From NCBI RefSeq assembly GCF_003383595.3, contig NZ_CP033058.2:434001-498000 (forward strand): DNA of 64,000 bases. The letters run 5' to 3'. How positions within the stretch are numbered: position 1 is the stretch's first letter; every line of letters begins with the position of its first letter. Shown piece by piece: positions 56,538 through 64,000 of the stretch. Origin of the DNA: Metamycoplasma phocicerebrale. GTDB taxonomy: Bacteria; Bacillota_I; Bacilli_A; Mycoplasmatales; Metamycoplasmataceae. The notes below the pieces were generated by a model, which was given only the letters and a program-made list of their open reading frames with translations, had not been told where the DNA came from and searched no databases. The translations under genes and the position numbers were made by a program.

Positions 56538-59459
56538 TTAATCCACTAGTTGTTTTGCTTCAGTTAAATTAACACTAAAAAATGTAGTAACTCCACGTTT
56601 TTGCATAGTAGCGCCATATAATTTATCAACTCTTTCCATTGTTCCTTGACGGTGAGTAATCACTATAAATTGTGTATTTTCTTTTAAACTTTGTAAAAAT
56701 TCTGCAAAACGAATAACATTTGCTTCATCTAGTGCAGCTTCAACTTCATCTAAAATACATAAAGGTAATGGTTTGGCTTTTAATAATGAGAATAACAATG
56801 AAATAGCAATTAAAGCTTTCTCACCACCAGAAAATAGTTTTAAATTCTTAATAGATTTTCCAGGAGGTTGTGCCATAACATCAATACCACTATCCAATAA
56901 ATTTTCTGGATCAGTATATTTAATTTCAGCCATACCACCACCAAACATTTTTGAAAAAACATATTTAAATTCATTGTTGGCCAAAGTAACTGTATTAGTT
57001 ATTCTTTCAATAATAATTTTATCCATTTCAGCAATAACTTCTTCAATTGTGGTTTTAGCATCTATTATATCTTGCTCTTGTTTTTTAACTTCATTATATC
57101 TATTTTCTGTTTCTTCTAATTGAGCAATAGAATCTAAATTGACATGTCCTAAATCTTTAATATCATTTTTTAAGTCTCGCACAAGATTTCTAGCTACTTC
57201 AAAATCAATTTCAGGGTTATAAAATTCTCTTGCTGTGTCAAACAACATATTATATTGTTCAGATAATCTTTGTTTTACATAGCCAATTGCTGTTTCAGCC
57301 TTAGATTTTTCAGCTATTTTCATAGCATTATCAGAAATTAAAGTATTTAGTTCATTATTAGCTTCTGCTAATTTTGTGTTTGCATCTGTAAATTCTCTTT
57401 TAGCTGATTGTAATAATTCAGATTGAGAAGTTTTGTTTGCGTTTAATTCACTTCTTTCTAAAGTTAATTTTTGAATTTTTAAGGCAATGTCTACTGTTTC
57501 TAGATTATCAAGTTTTTCTTTGGAAATAGATTCATATTTAATTCTAATTTCATCAAATTTTACATAAGCTTCTTTTAAACTATTTTCTTGTTTTGTTTTA
57601 TCTAAAGTTAGATTTGAAAATAATGCGCTTAATTGTTGTAATTTTTGATCATTTTCATTAATTTCTTTTTCTTTTGCTGAAATGAAAGCAATTAAAGATG
57701 GCTTGGCATCTTGTAATTTTTTGATTTGCTCTTCGATATCTAATATATTAGCAGATTCATTCTTTTGACCACCGGTAATAACGCCGCCAGCTCTAATAAT
57801 GTCGCCTTCTAAAGTTACAATCATGTATCTTTTTTCTAACAAGTAAGAAATTTTATTAGCATTTTCTATTGTGTCTGCTACTAATATACTTCCTAGTAAG
57901 AATTTTCTTAAAATATCAAATTCTTTTTCAACTTCAATTAATTCAGAAGCTACACCTAAAAAACCTTTTTGAGTTTGAGCCACAACTATATGTTGTTCAA
58001 AAACAAATTTTGGTTTTATTGAACCCAATGGTATAAATGTAGCTCTTCCACCTTTATTTTGTTTTAAAAATTCTACTGCTTTAACTGCTGTTTCTGAATT
58101 ATCAACAACAATGTGTTGCAATGCATTAGATAAAACTGTTTCTATAGCAAGACTATATTTAGAATCTACTTTCAAAATATCAGATACTAGTCCCTTATAA
58201 CCTTTGAATATATGGGCATTTTCAACAATATGTTTTGTTCCTTTTTGAAGATTTGTTTTAGAATGTCTCATTTCTTCAATAATGTCTAATTTAGAGTTAA
58301 TTTTATGTAGTTTTTCTTTTTCAATATTAACGTCTCTTTTAGCATTGTTATTAGAAGCTGATAAATTGGTAATTTCTTGTGTTATATTTTCTAATTTATC
58401 TTTTTGTGTAGCAATATATTTTTTGTACGATTCAATTTTAGTATTTAAAGAACTCAATTCTTCTTTTAAAGCTTCAATTCTTTGTTCTTCAGTAACTTTT
58501 AGTTCACCATTAATAAGCATTTCACGTTGTTTTTCTTCACGAGCTGATCTAATTTCTAAATTTGATATATTTGAAGTTATTTCATCAATTCTAGTTTTTA
58601 ACTTTTCAATTGAAGAATCCAATTGGACCATTAATTGTTGCTTTTGATTAGTAATTTCAGAATACATTTTTAGTTTTATTTCAAGATCTTCTTTTTGTTG
58701 GTTATATGCTAAGCCTTCTGAATTTAATTTTTCTAATCTTTCTGAATAAGACATAAAATCATGAACTAATAAGGAAACTTCCACTTCTTTAAGTTGTTCT
58801 GATTTTTGTTTAAATATTTTGGCTTTTTCAGCTTGCTTTTGTAAGGGCTTAATTTGTCTTTCTAATTCTTGGACTATAATTTCAATTTGTTCTAAAGCTT
58901 CATCTGTTCTTTCTAATTTTCTCATTGCTTCAGTTTTTTTAGAACGATACATTGAAGTACCAGAAGCTTCTTCAAATATTTCACGACGTCTTTCAGGTGT
59001 TGCTTCTGCTATATCAGATATGGTGCCTTGACCAATTATAGCTAAAGATGATTTTGAAATTCCACTTTGCATCGCTATTTCTTTTATATCTTTTTGTCTA
59101 GCTATTCCCCCATTAATATAGTATTCATTAGCACCTTTTCCCCTATTTAAAACACGAGATATTGTAAAAAAATCATGAGGTATGCTTACTGCTCTATCTC
59201 TATTATCAAAAGTTAAAATAACTTCTGCTTTATTCATTTCTTTTTCTGTTTTGGAACCGGCAAAAATAACATCTTCCATGCTATCTCCACGCAAAACCTT
59301 GGAACTAGTTTCACCTAGAACTCATCTTATAGCATCATTAATATTTGATTTTCCGGAACCATTAGGACCAATAATAGCGACAACGCCACCATCAAATTTT
59401 AATGATACTTTATCAGCAAATGATTTAAAACCATGAGCTTCAACTTGTATTAGTTTCAT
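56538..59459 (-). CDS. smc: Chromosome partition protein SMC
   Basis: 973 residues. N-terminal Walker A GPNGSGKSN near residue 32 after MKLIQVEAHGFKSFADKV. Two long coiled coils flank a hinge at about residues 350-520 (YKGLVSDILKVDSKYSLAIE, EGDIIRAGGVITGG). The C-terminal end has the ABC signature LKLFSGGEKALIAISLLF and Walker B LCILDEVEAALDEAN. SMC with ScpA and ScpB compacts and separates chromosomes. It is somewhat shorter than in Bacillus (1,186), as in other mollicutes. The GGAAGAT-like upstream site is moderate; the start is fixed by the family N-terminus. Confidence 0.96.
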
Positions 59460-59861
59460 TATCTTCCTTTCGAGGCTAAAATACACAAATGCGTATTAAT
59501 ACATTATAAAAGAAAAAGATAAACAGATACTAAAAATACTATTTTTAGGTAATTTTAAATTTTTTTTAAACTTTTTCTGTTTTATTTTTTTTATTAAATT
59601 TATTTTTTTGCTTTGTTATTTTTTAAAACAAAAATTAAATTTAAAACTCAATAAAAAGTCTTAATTTAAGACAAAAAAATAATTAAATACAAAGTTTGAA
59701 ATGTTTTTATTTAAATTTTTTTTAAAATTATTTAAATGTTTTTTAAATGCAATTTAATATATTTATTTATTTAATAAATATAATTAAGCATTGCTTTTGC
59801 AATATATAATTAATTTTTGATAAAATTTATTAATGTCTTATAACATAAGAGGAGAATAATA
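59460..59861. other. AT-rich intergenic region between smc and a membrane protein gene
   Basis: 402 bases, very AT-rich, no gene seen. A small hairpin ATTGC-TTTT-GCAAT (59790-59803) stands directly before TATAAT (59805-59810), a likely promoter for the gene at 59862. The smc promoter should be in the part near 59460-59520. Confidence 0.5.
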
Positions 59862-60383
59862 ATGTCAAATAATAAAAAATGAAAAAATAAAAAAGTAAAT
59901 ATTAATAATTATCAGACTTTAGAAGTCCAAAAAGAAAAACGTACTTTATCTAATTCATGAAGGGTTGCCTTAACTGGATTATTTTTAATTGCAATTCCAT
60001 CATTTTTAATATTTTTATTAGCAGGTAAAGATGGTTGAATTATATCATCTACCAAAACCTTAAATAGATGATCAGTGCTCTTGCCAATTGCCTTAGCAAT
60101 AGCTGTTGTGCAAATATCAATTGTTTCTCTTCTGGCTCTTAAATTTAAAGTATTAAAGTTAAGCGCATTTATATTTTTAGTACCCGTTGCTATAGCTATG
60201 AATTCTTTTTTAGTATCATCTGGAGTTTCAGAATGACCATATAGAGTTTTGCCTGCTATTGGTTTAGCATTTTTATCAATTCCCATCCTTTTAATAGTTA
60301 AACATGTCGAAAAGAAAAAACAAGATAAATTGAAAACCCAAATTGAAAAAGAAGAAAGAGCTAAAAAATCTTTACTAGACTAA
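59862..60383 (+). CDS. Hypothetical four-span membrane protein
   Basis: 173 residues, needing TGA as Trp at six or more positions, so it is visible only with code 4. Basic N-terminus, then four membrane segments (ALTGLFLIAIPSFLIFLLAG, LLPIALAIAVVQISIVSLLA, LSAFIFLVPVAIAMNSFLV, VLPAIGLAFLSIPILLIV) and a basic coiled tail. AGAGGAG site 9 nt before the ATG. Not recognised. It has its own terminator and lies 60 nt before glyA. Confidence 0.75.
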
Positions 60384-60406
60384 AGCAAATTTAGTTTAGT
60401 TTTTTA
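60374..60406 (+). terminator. Terminator overlapping the stop of the membrane protein gene
   Basis: ACTAAA and TTTAGT, extended by ACTA/TAGT, form the stem; six T follow. Confidence 0.65.
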
Positions 60407-60443
60407 ATTTATTTTATTTATACAAAAAAATAAGGAGGTTACT

Positions 60444-61700
60444 ATGTATAAAAAAATTTCTTTAGTTGACAAAGAATTAGAAACAATGATTAATAATGAA
60501 TGCAAAAGACAAGAAGACCATATTGAATTAATTGCTTCGGAAAATTATGTTTCAGAAGATGTTTTAAAAGCTGCAGGATCTTGTTTAACTAATAAATATG
60601 GGGAAGGATACCCAAATAAAAGATATTATGGTGGTTGTGAATATATTGATCAAATAGAAATGCTAGCACAAGAAAGAGCTAAAAAACTTTTTAATGTTAA
60701 TTTTGCTAATGTTCAACCATACTCAGGTTCTGTAGCAAATGCAGCAATATATTTGGCTCTATTGAACCCAGGCGATAAAGTTTTGGGTTTATCATTAGAT
60801 TCGGGTGGACACTTAACTCACGGCTATAAAATTTCTTTTAGTGGAATTTTATATGAATCTTATTCATACTCTGTAGATGAAAATGGTTTTTTAGACTATG
60901 ATAATATTTTAAAAATTGCAAAAAAAGTAAAGCCTAAATTAATAATTTGTGGATACTCAGCTTATTCTCAAATAATTCAATTTGATAATTTTAGAGAAAT
61001 AGCAAATCAAGTGGGGGCTTATTTATTAGCTGATATTTCACACATTTCAGGTTTAATAATAGCTGGATTACATCCATCTCCAGTTCCTTATGCTGATGTA
61101 ATAATGACAACAACTCATAAAACATTAAGAGGGACAAGAGGAGCAATAATTTTAAGCAATAATGAAGAAATAGCTAAAAAAATAGATAAAGCTGTTTTTC
61201 CAGGGTATCAAGGCGGTGCTTTATTTCACCAAATAGCAGCTAAGGCAGCTTCTTTTTATGAAGCCTTACAACCTGAATTTGCAGAATATCAAGATCAACT
61301 TTTAAAAAATTCAAAAGTTTTTTGTCAAACATTTATAAATAAAGGCGCAAAAATAATATCGGGTTTAACTGCAAACAATTTATTTATGATCGATGTTAAG
61401 ACTTCTTATAATTTAACTGGCAAAGAAGCTTCAAATATATTACAAGAATGCAATATTACAGTAAATAAAAATTCAATTCCAAACGATACAGAATCACCAA
61501 TGATTTCCAGTGGTATTAGATTAGGTTCAGCCGCTATGACCTCTCGTGGTTTTTGTGAAGATGAATTTATTATTTTAGCTAACTTAATAGATAAGTGCTT
61601 AAGAGATCCTCAAAATGAAAATTTGAAACTAGTAATAAAAAAAGAAGTAGCCAAGCTAACTTCAATGTTTCCAATAAAAAGAAACTATATTAAAAAATAA
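60444..61700 (+). CDS. glyA: Serine hydroxymethyltransferase
   Basis: 418 residues, usual length. It converts serine to glycine and supplies one-carbon units on folate. Seen: [20 protein letters not shown], the [20 protein letters not shown] stretch, [11 protein letters not shown], and the PLP lysine in [15 protein letters not shown]. The C-terminal [19 protein letters not shown] is also typical. AAGGAGG site 7 nt before the ATG. It starts a run of four genes read in the same direction (Asp23-family protein, fakA and plsX follow). Confidence 0.97.
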   Translation: MYKKISLVDKELETMINNECKRQEDHIELIASENYVSEDVLKAAGSCLTNKYGEGYPNKRYYGGCEYIDQIEMLAQERAKKLFNVNFANVQPYSGSVANAAIYLALLNPGDKVLGLSLDSGGHLTHGYKISFSGILYESYSYSVDENGFLDYDNILKIAKKVKPKLIICGYSAYSQIIQFDNFREIANQVGAYLLADISHISGLIIAGLHPSPVPYADVIMTTTHKTLRGTRGAIILSNNEEIAKKIDKAVFPGYQGGALFHQIAAKAASFYEALQPEFAEYQDQLLKNSKVFCQTFINKGAKIISGLTANNLFMIDVKTSYNLTGKEASNILQECNITVNKNSIPNDTESPMISSGIRLGSAAMTSRGFCEDEFIILANLIDKCLRDPQNENLKLVIKKEVAKLTSMFPIKRNYIKK

Positions 61701-61712
61701 AATGGAGAATTT

Positions 61713-62009
61713 ATGATTAGCAAGGATTTAATTATCAAAATTAAAAATTGGATTTCATCAATAGCAGGTGTTGTCGATTTTAAAACTTTAACAAAAGAAA
61801 ATGATATTGATTTTGACAACGATGGATTGGTAATAACAAAAAATAAGAAAAATAAAAATTTATTAGATTTGTGTATTGGTTTAATAATTTTAGTAAATAT
61901 TAGTGCTAAAAATATTGTTGAAGAAATATACCAAATTATCAACTATAACCTTAAGGATCAAGACTTAAAAATTGGAAAAATATGTGTATACATTAAAGGA
62001 ACAAAATAA
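61713..62009 (+). CDS. Asp23/Gls24-family protein (YloU-like)
   Basis: 98 residues. The pattern IKNWISSIAGVVDFKTL, a central VNISAKNIVEEIYQIINYNL and a final IGKICVYIKG matches small Asp23/Gls24 (DUF322) proteins. In Firmicutes yloU is immediately upstream of the fakA homologue yloV, exactly as here. Its function is not established. It overlaps fakA by one base (TAATG). Confidence 0.8.
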   Translation: MISKDLIIKIKNWISSIAGVVDFKTLTKENDIDFDNDGLVITKNKKNKNLLDLCIGLIILVNISAKNIVEEIYQIINYNLKDQDLKIGKICVYIKGTK

Positions 62010-63652
62010 TGAGAAAAATAGATGGAAAAATATGATTAGAAGCAGTTACATCGGGTGCTTATAATTTAAAAAATAAACAAAATTCAATTAACGCATTGAA
62101 TGTTTTTCCAGTACCTGATGGAGATACTGGCTCAAACATGGCTTCAACAATTATGTCAATCATTAATGGAAATGAAAAAGAAAATACAAATATTTCAGAA
62201 GTGGCTACAAAAATGGCTCAAGATATGTTGTTTTCTGCACGTGGTAATTCAGGTGTAATTTTAAGTCAAATTTTTAAAGGTTTTGCCTTAGGCTTTAATA
62301 ATAAGACCGAAATCAATTCTTATGATTTAGTTAAATCTTTTCAATCAGCGTCCAATTCTGCTTACAAGGCTGTTTTAAAACCTATTGAAGGTACAATTTT
62401 AACAGTTATAAGAGAAACTTCAGAAGGACTAATAGACAATGTTCTTATTGATAGTGACATTAAGGATGTTTTTACAATAGCTTTAGGTTTAGCAAGAAAA
62501 AGTTGTGATAATACTCCTAATTTGTTAAAAGTACTTAAAGAAGTAGAAGTTACTGACTCTGGAGGAGAAGGTTTATATGCAGTATTAGAAGGAATGCTTG
62601 CATATTTTCAAGGTTCTCCTATTCAATTACTAAATAAAGAAGATGATGTAAATAAATTTATATCAGATACCGAAGTTTTTGAAGGCGAGTTTGGTTATTG
62701 CACAGAATTTATACTTGAATTAAAAAAACCAAAGAAGTTTAATAGAGATTTTTTAATTAATAAATTAGAAAAAATTGGAAGTTCAATGGTTGTTGTTCAA
62801 GATAATTCAATTTTAAAAGTACACATTCATGCCATAAGACCAGGAGAAGTTTTAAATGCTGTTAATAGTTTAGGTCAATTTATTAAGGTTAAAATTGAAA
62901 ATATGACTTTGCAAGCAAATGATAGTAAAAAAAATGCTGACACTTCAACTAAAAAAACAGAATGCAACAAAGATGATGAAAAATGTTTAGAAAGAAAAGC
63001 ATCAGCTATAATATCATGTAATTCTGGAGCAGGTATTATTAGCACTTTAAAAGAAAATGGAGTATCTTACATTGTCGAAGGTGGCCAAACAAACAACCCT
63101 TCAATTAACGATATAGTGTATGCAATTAATTCAGTTAATGCTGAAACAATTTTTATCTTACCTAATAACTCAAATATTATTCTTTCAGCACAACAAGCAT
63201 CTACTATTGTTAAAGATAAAAAAATTATTATTATTCCAACAAAATCTCAAGCTCAATCATTAAGCGTATTGTATAACTTTAGTAAAGATAATTCAGTAGA
63301 AGAAAACCACCAATTAATGCGTGATGCTTTAACAAATATTCATTATGGTGAGGTTGCTCCTTCAATTAAAACGACAAAATTAGATGGAATTAAAGTCAAG
63401 GCTGGCGAATTTATGACTATTAAAGAAGGCAAACTAACCAACACAGCCAAAACATTTAATGAAGCCGCTATAAAACTATTAAATGAATTAGTAAGTGAAG
63501 ATACACAAATTGTTACATTGTTTTATGGCCAAGGGGTGACTGAAGCCGATATAAATGAATTACAAAATTATATTGAAGTAAATTTTGGTGTTAGTGTTGA
63601 TGTATATAATGGCGGCCAAACTATTTATCCTTATTTAATTGCAGCGGAGTAA
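62009..63652 (+). CDS. fakA: Fatty acid kinase FakA (DAK2-domain protein)
   Basis: 547 residues. N-terminal DAK2/Dak phosphatase domain with NVFPVPDGDTGSNMASTIMS and FSARGNSGVILSQIFKGFA (nucleotide and metal site). The middle and C-terminal domains (VHIHAIRPGEVLNAV, VEGGQTNNPSINDIVYAI) match FakA/YloV. With a FakB partner, it phosphorylates exogenous fatty acids for phospholipid synthesis. plsX, which uses or makes acyl phosphate, follows after 3 nt. The start overlaps the Asp23-family gene. Confidence 0.92.
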
Positions 63653-63655
63653 ACT

Positions 63656-64000
63656 ATGAAAAAAATTGTTTTTGATATTTTAAATAATGATGGCGGACAT
63701 TTTAAAGCCTTAGATGCTGCTTTAAAATTTAAAAATGAAAACCCTAATTATCAACTTACTTTAGTTGGACCTGCAAATATAATTAAAGAATATTTGAAAA
63801 AAAACACAAATAAATTTGAAATTTTTGATTCAAATGGGTTGGCTCATATTGAAAATTCTCCTCGTGAAATTTTAAAAAATCAATCTACTATGTTAGATGC
63901 TTTTAATTTTTTAAATGAAAATGAATATGACGCAATTCTAAGCAGCGGAGATAGTGGATCTTTAATCTCTTTATCAAGCCTAAAAGTAAAAAGGTTGCCA
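63656..64000 (+). CDS. plsX: Phosphate acyltransferase PlsX, N-terminal part (cut by window end)
   Basis: 115 residues are inside the window; the frame is open at 64000. MKKIVFDILNNDGGHFKALD is a variant of the PlsX start, where most relatives have D-x-x-G-G-D. Strand LTLVGP, then ENSPREILKN (the conserved D/E-x-P motif region) and ILSSGDSGSLISL follow. PlsX interconverts acyl-ACP and acyl phosphate; in a mycoplasma without fatty acid synthesis it works with FakA and PlsY. It begins 3 nt after fakA. Confidence 0.85.
   Translation, partial: MKKIVFDILNNDGGHFKALDAALKFKNENPNYQLTLVGPANIIKEYLKKNTNKFEIFDSNGLAHIENSPREILKNQSTMLDAFNFLNENEYDAILSSGDSGSLISLSSLKVKRLP

Overview
The window is a low-GC Mycoplasma-type chromosome segment read with genetic code 4: nearly every gene contains in-frame TGA codons that must be tryptophan (for example in atpA, clpB, smc, cas1 and all the transposases). 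The order p80-like / p60-like lipoprotein / hinT, a 5S rRNA gene standing alone and a ClpB without N-terminal domain fit the Mycoplasma hominis group (Metamycoplasma). The species call is an inference.

Layout. (1) 1-11257: part of an integrative conjugative element (mycoplasma ICE): the end of a ParA ATPase and a small partner gene on +, then a minus-strand conjugation module read right to left (pilin-like protein, small membrane protein, VirB6/TrbL-like protein, accessory genes, VirB4/TraE ATPase, 1,278-residue surface lipoprotein). The module is cut at its upstream end by an IS3-family element. (2) 11258-12751: IS copy 1. (3) 12752-13337: IS debris. (4) 13338-18520: type II-A CRISPR genes cas1-cas2-csn2 with a 25-spacer array split by IS copy 2. 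No cas9 is present in the window. (5) 18656-20315: prs-rsmG. (6) 20480-30144: an operon with a 2,789-residue ABC permease, its ATPase and a small membrane protein. IS copy 3 sits in the loop of its terminator. (7) 31684-36941: a LicD-like gene, then p80-p60-hinT. (8) 36974-43388: lysS, whiA, 5S rRNA, recO, RNase J, a membrane protein, mscL and tRNA-Lys. (9) 43429-45630: clpB under a CIRCE operator. (10) 45709-52787: complete F1Fo ATP synthase operon. (11) 52879-56494: a repeat-bearing lipoprotein, tRNA-His and an IS30-family element. (12) 56538-64000: smc, a membrane protein, then glyA, an Asp23-family gene, fakA and the start of plsX.

The most interesting story is the meeting of ICE, IS and CRISPR. 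The oldest spacer of the array matches the traE gene of the ICE fragment in this same window at 27 of 30 positions, next to an NGG-type PAM, with all three mismatches in the PAM-proximal third. The effector gene cas9 is absent from its normal place. IS copies 2 and 3 have clean 4-bp target duplications (GTTT and CGAT), but copy 1, at the ICE/cas junction, has none. This is what recombination between two IS copies, deleting the other half of the ICE and perhaps cas9, would leave. The array, the adaptation genes and the invader would then be a fossil record of a lost immune system beside its former target.

Reading frames were checked by hand from coordinates. No database search was possible, so family names rest on motifs and gene order.
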